From Akkermansia muciniphila (GTDB taxonomy: Bacteria > Verrucomicrobiota > Verrucomicrobiia > Chthoniobacterales > Chthoniobacteraceae), in NCBI GenBank assembly GCA_945906945.1, contig CAMDSZ010000005.1:1-38208 (forward strand): DNA of 38,208 nt, written 5' to 3'. The notes beneath the pieces were generated by a model. The model made no database searches, was not told where the DNA came from, and saw only the letters and a program-made list of their open reading frames with translations. Positions 9,599 through 17,878 of the stretch are shown one piece after another; the stretch's first letter is position 1, and the number at the start of each line of letters is the position of its first letter. The translations under genes and the position numbers were made by a program.

Positions 9599-10746
9599 AA
9601 AACCGGGCTCCCGTGCTTGTAGTTTGCTTTGGGGCGCTCATGAATGGGTGCATCTCGCCCAAGGTTGGGGTGTATGCGAGCAACGGTCGGAAGACGTCCT
9701 TTTCGCGGGAGTCGCGGGTCTTACCTCGTGAGGAATTTGCAGCGGCAAAGGCGGCGCCCTCGCTGGCCTACGCCAGCGTCAAGCAGGTGGAAGCCTTCGG
9801 GGCATCGGCCGAGCAGGAATACCGCCTCGGTCCGGGGGACAAGTTTGCATTTATCGTGAGAGGCCGCCCGGAAATTTCCCGGGAGGAAATTGTTGTATCG
9901 CCGGATGGCGAGGTAGCACTGCCGCGGGCGGGAGTAGTAAATGTGGGAGGGCGTTCGCTCAAAAATGTTACGCATGAGCTGACTCACACGCTGAAGCAGC
10001 ATTACGAGGACCCTGAAGTGACGCTGGTGATGAAGCTTTTTGCGAACAACAGAGTCTTCGTGCTGGGACGCGTGGCCAACCCAGGCGCGGTACCGTTCAA
10101 CGGGCGCGGTTCCCTACTGGAGGCTCTTTCCCTCGCAGGTGGGCTTCCTGTTGATACCGGGAAGTCGTTCCTGAGCCGCTGCATGATCGTGCGGGGGAGC
10201 GAGATGGTAGTTTGGGTGGACCTTAGGGATCTGCTCGAAAACGGCAACATGGCGCTCAACGCCAAGCTGCAAAACGGTGACGTGATTTTTATTCCACAGA
10301 GTGAGGACCAGCTAGCCTATGTGATGGGACAGGTTGTCCAGCCTGGGGTACACGTGCTGCGCTCATCTCAGACAGTGCTCGACGCTGTAATGAGCCGGGG
10401 GGGACCCAGCCGAGAGGCGGATGTTTCAAAAGTAATAATCGCCCGACAGGTGCAGGGACGCGGTATGGTCGAGCAGATAGATCTCAGGGAGATTCTCACA
10501 AAGGGTGATATGCGGAAAAACTACACCCTCAAGGATGGCGACATTGTTTATGTGGGGGAATCGGGGGCATCGAAGATCAACTACTTCATCACGCGCCTTC
10601 TCCCCTCGATGCAGGTTGTTGATTTTGCGTTGCGTACAGCAGAAAGCACAGGCGCCCTGGCGGAGCTTCGGCGCAAGCTCTGGGGGCAGGAGGGATTTGT
10701 CGGCACCGGGGCATCGCCCACGTCGGCGGGGTCTTCAGGCAAGTGA
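9595..10746 (+). CDS. polysaccharide export outer-membrane lipoprotein, Wza-like (Poly_export + SLBB)
   Basis: Lipobox-like MKNRAPVLVVCFGALMNGC; EYRLGPGDKFAFIVRGRPEISREEIVVSPDGEVALPRAGVV; SLBB-like VLGRVANPGAVPFNGRGSLLEALSLAGG and MGQVVQPGVHVLRSSQTVLDAVMSRGG. Start placed at 9595 (ATGA overlap); ORF opens at 9502. Confidence 0.9.
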   Translation: MKNRAPVLVVCFGALMNGCISPKVGVYASNGRKTSFSRESRVLPREEFAAAKAAPSLAYASVKQVEAFGASAEQEYRLGPGDKFAFIVRGRPEISREEIVVSPDGEVALPRAGVVNVGGRSLKNVTHELTHTLKQHYEDPEVTLVMKLFANNRVFVLGRVANPGAVPFNGRGSLLEALSLAGGLPVDTGKSFLSRCMIVRGSEMVVWVDLRDLLENGNMALNAKLQNGDVIFIPQSEDQLAYVMGQVVQPGVHVLRSSQTVLDAVMSRGGPSREADVSKVIIARQVQGRGMVEQIDLREILTKGDMRKNYTLKDGDIVYVGESGASKINYFITRLLPSMQVVDFALRTAESTGALAELRRKLWGQEGFVGTGASPTSAGSSGK

Positions 10747-12875
10747 GTGAGGTAAGTGAAAATCTTCAACAACCCCAAAGAGCACGGCGAAAACCATTCG
10801 ATCTGAGCGCTGCTCTGAGCAGGCGCGCGGCGATCTTGCTCGGCCTTGGGATAATTCTGTCATTTGCCACGATTCCCGTTTGCCTGGCTGTCGTGAAGCC
10901 AAAGTATAGCGCATCTGCCGTGCTTCTAGTAGATGCCACCAAAGAGATCGCGATCAACGGAAAGGAGCGCGATCTGATTCCGGGCGACATCGGAGACTAC
11001 ACTCGAACACAAATCGGGCGGATGAAAAGCGTCGCGGGAATATCCGAAGCGCTCAACACATTACCCGAAAAGGCCCGGCCTAACTTTTGTAACCCGCAAG
11101 CATCTGCGATCAGCCAGGCCGTACAGTTGTTAAAACGCTTGGTCATACAAGAAGTGCCGCGCTCTCATCTCATTAACCTCAAACTTGAATCAGATGAACC
11201 CCGCTTTCTTGGCGATGCAGTCAACGCAGTTGTGGACGGATTCATCGGGAGACTCCATCTCGAACGCGAACGGCAAAACGAGAAACGCATTGAATATCTT
11301 CAGAGCGAGCGTGCACGCGTGGTTGAGCGTATCGAACACGAGCATCGCAGGCTGCTTGCTCACGCCGAGGGGATGGCGAACCGCGCTTTTCTACACGAAA
11401 ACTACACAGTCCATCTAAACAAGGTTGATCAAATCCAAAAACTATTTTTAGAGGCAGATGCGGAGCGTATTGCGCGTCAGGCAGCACTTGCGAAAGCGCA
11501 CTCGGACCGCAGTACGATACAAAAACTGAGCTTGCAGCCCTACGCCGACGAGCGAGTCGCTGATAACTTCGGAATCAATCGCATCGAGCAATACACATAC
11601 GAACAACTGCAGCAGATGCGCGTCACCGTTGACGGCCTCACGCCCGGGAATCAAGATCGGAAGTACGTGGAGGAGCGGATGGCCGCGATGAACCGCTATC
11701 TTGACGAGTATAAGGTGACGGTAAACGAGGCCACGATGCGTAATTTAGAGCAGAAGCGCGCATACGATCTCGAAAGTGAGGTGCTCCGCGCCGAAAGCGG
11801 ACTAGGCTCTGCAACATCTCGTGCCCTGGAACTCGGTTCTATTTTATCAGCGGCAACAGCAGAGGCCTCGGCGACCTCGGAGGCGATATTTAATGCATCC
11901 AGCGTCGCATACTCAATCAGGGAGCTGAGGGAGCGCCTGACTGCAATCAACAACCGGATTGATGACTGTCAGCTCGAGGCCAAGGCTTCCGTGAAGCTAG
12001 CTGTCGACAGTCGTGCCTCAAACCCGACCGTGCCGGCTTCCAGCACCAAAGTGAATGCTTTGGCGGGAGGACTTGGACTGGCTTATGGTTGCGCTTTGCT
12101 TTGTTGTCTCGGTTTTGAGTTTTTTGATACACGGCTGCGTTCTCGTCCAGATATTCAAGCTGCGCTGGGTGGGGAAGCACCGGATCCGGTGCCATCATTA
12201 AACGGGGCACCGCTGCATGGAGTTGTGGCTTCAGACTCGCTCGCAGGGGAGGTGCTGCGATCCTTTCGCTCTCTGGCCTCCCGAGTTGAACTCGAGCGAT
12301 CTGCAAAAACGGGCAGTGTGATCCTTCTGACAGGAGTCCATTCAGGTGCGGGGACCAGCTTTGTGGCTTATCACCTTGCGATCGCGCTTTCAGACTATAG
12401 CGATCAAATTCTTTTGCTCCAAACCTCGGTTACTGAATCGGAAAGTCACGTCGCGCCCAGGCACTCGACAGTCGAAGCCAACAAAAAAATTCGCGTTGAG
12501 CGTATTCCGAGCTCACGTTCCGGCGCAGCGATAGAGTTGGGAAGCCGAATCCGGGATGCACGTGAATCGTTTGATTTGATCTTGATTGATGCTGACCCGA
12601 TTTCAGTCGAGCCCTTCACCCGATTCATGATGATGCATGCTGATATGGCGGTGGTTGTGGCAAAGGCAGGCGTGACGATGTTTCATGACCTGGTTGGTGT
12701 CTTGAATGAAATACGTAGGCGTCCGATCGGCGCCATGACCGCACTGCTGAACTTTGCGCAAAAACCGCAGCGGATAGGGGTCCAGCGCAGGATTCAAAAC
12801 GGTATTGTGGCTGTGTCGAGTCTTGCCAAAAGATTCCGGCGCCGGCTTGCCAGACTGCGGTCAAACAGGTGTTGA
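10743..12875 (+). CDS. polysaccharide co-polymerase, Wzz/Wzc-like, with degenerate BY-kinase/ParA-type ATPase domain
   Basis: N-terminal TM plus YSASAVLLVDATKE Wzz-like region, long coiled coil, second TM, C-terminal SVILLTGVHSGAGTSFVAYHLAIAL (Walker-A position) and DLILIDADPI; GTG start overlaps upstream stop. Confidence 0.85.
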   Translation: MSEVSENLQQPQRARRKPFDLSAALSRRAAILLGLGIILSFATIPVCLAVVKPKYSASAVLLVDATKEIAINGKERDLIPGDIGDYTRTQIGRMKSVAGISEALNTLPEKARPNFCNPQASAISQAVQLLKRLVIQEVPRSHLINLKLESDEPRFLGDAVNAVVDGFIGRLHLERERQNEKRIEYLQSERARVVERIEHEHRRLLAHAEGMANRAFLHENYTVHLNKVDQIQKLFLEADAERIARQAALAKAHSDRSTIQKLSLQPYADERVADNFGINRIEQYTYEQLQQMRVTVDGLTPGNQDRKYVEERMAAMNRYLDEYKVTVNEATMRNLEQKRAYDLESEVLRAESGLGSATSRALELGSILSAATAEASATSEAIFNASSVAYSIRELRERLTAINNRIDDCQLEAKASVKLAVDSRASNPTVPASSTKVNALAGGLGLAYGCALLCCLGFEFFDTRLRSRPDIQAALGGEAPDPVPSLNGAPLHGVVASDSLAGEVLRSFRSLASRVELERSAKTGSVILLTGVHSGAGTSFVAYHLAIALSDYSDQILLLQTSVTESESHVAPRHSTVEANKKIRVERIPSSRSGAAIELGSRIRDARESFDLILIDADPISVEPFTRFMMMHADMAVVVAKAGVTMFHDLVGVLNEIRRRPIGAMTALLNFAQKPQRIGVQRRIQNGIVAVSSLAKRFRRRLARLRSNRC

Positions 12876-12919
12876 TGGTCTTTCTATGACGATATTGTGG
12901 TGCTTGGTATCGAACTATT

Positions 12920-13964
12920 TCACCAATGGTAAATGCGGTTTCTAATGAGACCACTCGCCGAAACCAGCGCTGCAGTAGTAAATGCAGAGCGAAAAAGAGC
13001 GACAGGCAGTTTGAGCAAGAATTGCGGCAGTTTTAATCGGAGCGCCTGCCTGATCGGGAGGGTGATCACGTTGTAAGTAAAAAGCCAAAACTCGCGATGA
13101 TTGTGTCCGTTTGCCAGCAAGGAAGGAAACCAATCTGGCTTTTTGTCGTTCCATTCACAAATAAGTGCCCCGACAGGTTTGATGCGTCCTGAACCGATGT
13201 TTCGCAGGTGTGCAAATAACACGATATTCATCCATGTGCCGACAAGCAGTCTTACTTCGTGTTTAAAGACCGACCGTGGACTCGTCACAGCTTCAAAGGT
13301 GTGCGCTGCACCTTGAACTTGAATAAGTGCGTGTGGGTTCTCGCAGCTGGTAAAACTCTGCGTTGCGACCATCGCTTTTAAGAATCCATCTTCCACTAGT
13401 AATCCTCTCGGCATCCAGATCTCGCGAAGGACTGAGGCGCGCCCACAGTAAAGAGAGCCCGCTAATTTCGCGGGCCCCGCTTGGTTGAGTTCGGTGGCGG
13501 CGAGCGATAGCCGGTCTGTGAGGGACTGGTGTTGCTTAAAGGCGATGTCCTTCAGGATCACGTCTACCGACACTTTTGCGTCCGGATTATGGATAAGCGC
13601 ATCTACAAGCAGTCGCAGGCTGCTCGCACCCACTAAGGTGATATCCGCATCCATAAAGATAAAGAAATCCGCAAGAGTGTCTGAGAAACGATGAACATAC
13701 ATGTTCCATGCATTGCTCTTGCCTGACTCCGCAATCACCTCGGTCCGGGCACAAATTGAGGGGGTGGACGCGCCGGATAAAACCGCACGCCTGCTCGGCT
13801 TCGTGCGCGGTTGCATCCCGGCAGCCGTTTGCAAGGGTAATGACTTCCAAAAAGTCTCCGCGCTCCGCAGTGATTTTGAGAAGGTCCTGTGAGTTGAGGG
13901 ATTCGAGTAGGCGCCCGATGTGCCCTTGCTCGTTGTGCGCAAAAATGCCGATACTCACTCGCAT
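12920..13964 (-). pseudogene. GT2 family glycosyltransferase split by a single-base frameshift
   Basis: N-terminal part MRVSIGIFAHNEQGHIGRLLESLNSQDLL...FIRRVHP in ORF 13587..13964; remainder ICARTEVIAESGKSNAWNMYVHRFSDTLADFFIFMDADI... in ORF 12920..13942. Removing one base from the G5 run (13760-13764) joins them in frame. Confidence 0.8.
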
Positions 13965-14020
13965 AGGGGAAAGAATGGGCTGGATTTGCTTGGGTTGTCG
14001 ATTGGGCGATCGCTGATTTT

Positions 14021-15412
14021 ATGCATCTGACCCTAATGGTGCCGTTGATGATGTTTGGCTGGCTGCCATTCGCAGTTTGGATGTTTGGTAGGATTCGTCC
14101 GGGGCACCGCGCTGCGTTGTGTGGATTTTTATTAGCGTGGATGTTTCTTCCGCTTTACGGGTACCACCTCCCTGCGCTGCCGACCTACGATAAAATCAGT
14201 GCAGCAAGCTACGGTGTCTTGCTCGGGGCTGCGGTGCACGACCGCGAGGCATTCCGAAGATTTTCGCCGCACATCTGTGATTTGCCGGTCGCGCTTTGGT
14301 GTTTCGCTTCGATGTGTTCATCGGTGACAAACAATCTTGGCGTCTATGACGGTGGTTCCGCGATGCTCGCGAACGTGGTTGCGTGGGGAATTCCCTATTA
14401 CATTGGGAGGGTGTATTTTGATAACACAGCGGCACTTCGGGAGCTGTGCATCGGTCTGTTTGTGGGTGCAGTTGCGTATATTCCGTTTTGCTGGACTGAG
14501 TTCGCGATAAGTCCGCGGCTTCACAAGATCGTCTACGGGTGGCATCCGGGAAATTTTGGCCAAACAAAACGAAGCGGTGGTTGGCGCCCGATGGTGTTCA
14601 TGAAGCACGGGCTGATGTGTGGGATGTGGATGGCGAGCGGCGCAGTGGCTGGGCTACGCTTGTGGCAGGCGCGTTCAATCCCTGGCAAAATGCCCTGGGG
14701 AGGGATCTCAACTGGGCTTGTGGTGGGCGTGCTCATTCTAACGCTGGTGTTGTGCAAGTCTTTCGGTGCACTCGTGCTGATGATTCTTGGTGGCGTCATG
14801 ATTCCTTTTGTAGCGCGGTTCCGGATGATGTTGCCTATCGTGATTGTGTGCACGGTGCCGTCCTTGTACATGCTTGCGCGAGGGAGCGGTTGGTGGGACG
14901 CTGAGAACCTCATTGCAGCGTCGCTCACTATTTCTAATGAGGAGCGCTCTGAATCACTCGCGTTCCGGATCAAGAATGAGAATGTGCTGATCGAGAAAGC
15001 TCTTCTGCGTCCTGTGTTTGGTTGGGCAGGATGGAAAAGATCGTTTATTTTTAATGCGAGCGGTGTTGCGGTATCTGTCCCCGACGGATTGTGGATTGTG
15101 GCGTTTGGTCAGAATGGTCTTTTTGGGCTCTCAACGCTGACGCTCACTTTGCTTCTGCCGCAGATTCTGTTTCTTAAGACTTTTCCAGCCAGCATGTGGA
15201 GGCAGACGGCGGTTGCCTCGATTGCCCCTTTGTCGGTACTGCTCGGTCTGTTCATGATAGACAATCTCTTTAACGATATGTTCAACCCAGCCATGCTGCT
15301 TTCTGCAGGGGGGATCACCGGTTTGTACATCCGGCATTCGCGTGGGGAACGAGTATTGAGTCAGGGAACGATAAGCGTGAAAGAACCTGAGAATGGGGTC
15401 CGCTTGCTGTGA
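14021..15412 (+). CDS. polytopic membrane protein, O-antigen ligase/polymerase (Wzy)-like
   Basis: 463 aa with many hydrophobic segments and a large soluble loop (ENVLIEKALLRPVFGWAGWKRSF), position within the EPS locus. Confidence 0.7.
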   Translation: MHLTLMVPLMMFGWLPFAVWMFGRIRPGHRAALCGFLLAWMFLPLYGYHLPALPTYDKISAASYGVLLGAAVHDREAFRRFSPHICDLPVALWCFASMCSSVTNNLGVYDGGSAMLANVVAWGIPYYIGRVYFDNTAALRELCIGLFVGAVAYIPFCWTEFAISPRLHKIVYGWHPGNFGQTKRSGGWRPMVFMKHGLMCGMWMASGAVAGLRLWQARSIPGKMPWGGISTGLVVGVLILTLVLCKSFGALVLMILGGVMIPFVARFRMMLPIVIVCTVPSLYMLARGSGWWDAENLIAASLTISNEERSESLAFRIKNENVLIEKALLRPVFGWAGWKRSFIFNASGVAVSVPDGLWIVAFGQNGLFGLSTLTLTLLLPQILFLKTFPASMWRQTAVASIAPLSVLLGLFMIDNLFNDMFNPAMLLSAGGITGLYIRHSRGERVLSQGTISVKEPENGVRLL

Positions 15413-15598
15413 ACTCTGTTTTTGGAAGATTTGAGCGTGGACGGGTAAATCGAAATAGCGCGGAGATGTAGTGGCTTGAAGGGTGGCTGTGATTGTTGGG
15501 GCAGTGCTTACTACACCTCATGCGGTGATGGGTGTCGTTTGAGGATTTCAAATTTGGTTTATGGTTGCGTTGGCTCTGATCGCTTGGCCCTTCGTTGA

Positions 15599-17878
15599 AT
15601 GAAGGGCCTTGAGGAGAGGTTTGCAGGGCTACGAGTGGATGAACTGGCGGATGAACTGAGGGGAGGAATAGTGGAAGATCTTTCGCGGGGGACTCGCGGT
15701 GCAGCATTTACTGGCACTGTTTATACGGTTGGGGTCTATGGGGCGTCCCAGCTTATCCGTCTTGCGTCTAGCGTACTCTTGGCCCGGTTGCTTATGCCCG
15801 AAGCATTCGGATTGATGGCGCTTGTGAACGCGCTCATACAGGGCATGGAGATGCTCACCGATCTGGGTGTGAGCGCAAATATCGTTCAAAGCCCGAGGGG
15901 GCAGGACACGGGATTCTTGCGAACCGCGTGGACTGTACAGATCTTGAGATGCGCTTTGATTTGGAGTTTAAGCGTTTTTACAGCCCGGCCTGTGGCTGCG
16001 TTCTTTGCAGTACAGGATGCGCGGTGTGCGGAACTAGAGGCGATCTTGCCTGTGGCAGCGGTTTCCATTTTGATCGCGGGCTTTAATTCCACCTCGATGT
16101 CGGTACTGAACAAGCGACTGGAGTTTGGCAGCACCGTCTGGCTTCAGCTGGTGCCCCAATTAGTTTGCCTTGCAGTAACGCTTGTATGGGCAACGTACTG
16201 CTCGCGAGATGCGTGGTCGGTTGTTGCTGGTGGAATCGCTGCAAGCCTTGTTCGTTGCGGGCTTAGTCACGCTCTAAATCCATTGGAAGCGGATAAACTT
16301 GGGTGGGATGGAGTTGTAGTAAAACAGCTGTGCAATTTTGGAATGTGGACGCTTCTGAGTTCCGCTGTTGCGTTTGTGGCGCAGCAGGGTGATCGGATTG
16401 CGTTGGCCCGGCTGATATCGATTGAGGAGCTGGGGCTTTATTCTTTGGCGATGGTGTTCGCACGGGTCGCGATGAACATAGTAAGCCGTCTTTCAAGCGG
16501 AGTGATATTTCCAATTCTTGCGGGCGCACAGAGTAATCCTGCAAGGTTGATGGAGCTTGCACTGGAGTATAGGGCGGCATTGCTGCGCGTAGCTGGCGTC
16601 GTGTGCATCGGTTTCTCACTAATCGCGCCGGTATTCTTTGGAATGTTTTACGAACTGCGATTTGAGCCAGCTGGACGGATGTCTCAGTGGCTGGCCCTTT
16701 ACATCTGGGTATGGATTCTGAGTGCCAGTGTGGACCGAATTCCACTCGCGCTCGGGAAAGCTAAGTCGCTTTTGCTTCCTGGTGTGGTGGCAGGGTTTTC
16801 GCCTGCCTGCGGGTATGCAGGATTTCATTGCGGCGGATTCGGCGGCTTTGTTGTGGGAATGTCACTATGTGTGTTGGTTTCGCATTTAGTGTTGTTGGGA
16901 GCGGTCCAGGACCGTCGAATTGAGTTTATGCGCCAGGGACTGTCTGCAAGTTTGCCGGTGATTGGGTATGGAGTTTTTTCGGTGTTTGTTTGCACTGAGT
17001 TTGAAGCGCGAGTTTCGGATGTGGCGGGTTCTGCGAGTCGCATCGGGCTAGCCTTAGTTCCGCTTGTCTGCAGTCTCTCAATGATACGCCGGTTCATACG
17101 GGGACCTAAGCTTGATGATTCACTTCGGTTGTTTGCGGAGCGAGTTTGTGAAGGGGCGGTTCCTGTCGAGGTGCTCAAGGAGAGGCCGAAGGATGTGCTC
17201 GTGGCACGGGCGAGAGGGCCGGGTGGGAAGGAGTTGGTGCTGAAGCTTTGGAACAGGCGGGGTATCCGTGGCTGGCTGAGGCGCGCAACGCGGACAAACT
17301 CTGGATGGCGCGAATACAGGGCGCTGCGTCGGCTGCGCGTTCGCGGCGCCCAGGTGCCGGAGGCGCTTGGGTATTTTAAACTGAGGGCGGACTGTGGCAA
17401 TTATACAGAGGCGCTCGTGCTTGAGGACTTGGGACGATGCGGTGATCTGACTGAGCATGTGAAGCGAGTAAGGCGCGAGCATGGTGATAAAGCGCTCGAG
17501 CCGATTCAGGATGAGTTGATCCGGTCCACTCGCGAGCTGTTGGAGTCGAATATCATTGATGAAGACCACCGCATGCCAAACTTTGTGGTGCGACCGTGCG
17601 GGGGATTGTCCCGGGTTGATTTTGAGCTGGCTAAGCGGGTCCGGCGTCCGGAGGAGGAGCCCGACAAGTTGGGCGTGATGCTTGGTACATTGATTGGCAG
17701 TTATGCGTTCGCGTTACAGCCCGACACATCACCAATTCTGCCGTTTGCTGAGGGGCTCGCCCGGGCATCAAAGGCGAGCGCGAAGGCACGCAGGATTGCC
17801 CGCATTCGCGTCGATGGGATGCTTAGAAGGCAGGATGTTGAGAAAGGGGTCCGTACTTCGGTGATTTTGCCTTGGTGA
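15599..17878 (+). CDS. Wzx-like polysaccharide flippase fused to C-terminal WaaP/YrbL-like kinase domain
   Basis: N-terminal MATE/Wzx signature GTVYTVGVYGASQLIRLASSVLLARLLMPEAFGLMALVNALIQG; C-terminal ELVLKLWN (Lys), WREYRAL (Glu), DHRMPN (DxxxxN), VDFELAKRV (DFG-like). Confidence 0.82.
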   Translation: MKGLEERFAGLRVDELADELRGGIVEDLSRGTRGAAFTGTVYTVGVYGASQLIRLASSVLLARLLMPEAFGLMALVNALIQGMEMLTDLGVSANIVQSPRGQDTGFLRTAWTVQILRCALIWSLSVFTARPVAAFFAVQDARCAELEAILPVAAVSILIAGFNSTSMSVLNKRLEFGSTVWLQLVPQLVCLAVTLVWATYCSRDAWSVVAGGIAASLVRCGLSHALNPLEADKLGWDGVVVKQLCNFGMWTLLSSAVAFVAQQGDRIALARLISIEELGLYSLAMVFARVAMNIVSRLSSGVIFPILAGAQSNPARLMELALEYRAALLRVAGVVCIGFSLIAPVFFGMFYELRFEPAGRMSQWLALYIWVWILSASVDRIPLALGKAKSLLLPGVVAGFSPACGYAGFHCGGFGGFVVGMSLCVLVSHLVLLGAVQDRRIEFMRQGLSASLPVIGYGVFSVFVCTEFEARVSDVAGSASRIGLALVPLVCSLSMIRRFIRGPKLDDSLRLFAERVCEGAVPVEVLKERPKDVLVARARGPGGKELVLKLWNRRGIRGWLRRATRTNSGWREYRALRRLRVRGAQVPEALGYFKLRADCGNYTEALVLEDLGRCGDLTEHVKRVRREHGDKALEPIQDELIRSTRELLESNIIDEDHRMPNFVVRPCGGLSRVDFELAKRVRRPEEEPDKLGVMLGTLIGSYAFALQPDTSPILPFAEGLARASKASAKARRIARIRVDGMLRRQDVEKGVRTSVILPW

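Noticed and set aside
12920-13942. 340-aa minus-strand ORF taken at face value as an intact glycosyltransferase
   Set aside because: Its first ~70 residues are out of frame with the GT2 N-terminus encoded in 13587..13964; the true gene starts at 13964 and is frameshifted.
16825-17400. 191-aa minus-strand ORF within the flippase-kinase gene
   Set aside because: Shadow ORF of low-complexity Ser/Pro/Arg sequence opposite a well-supported frame.
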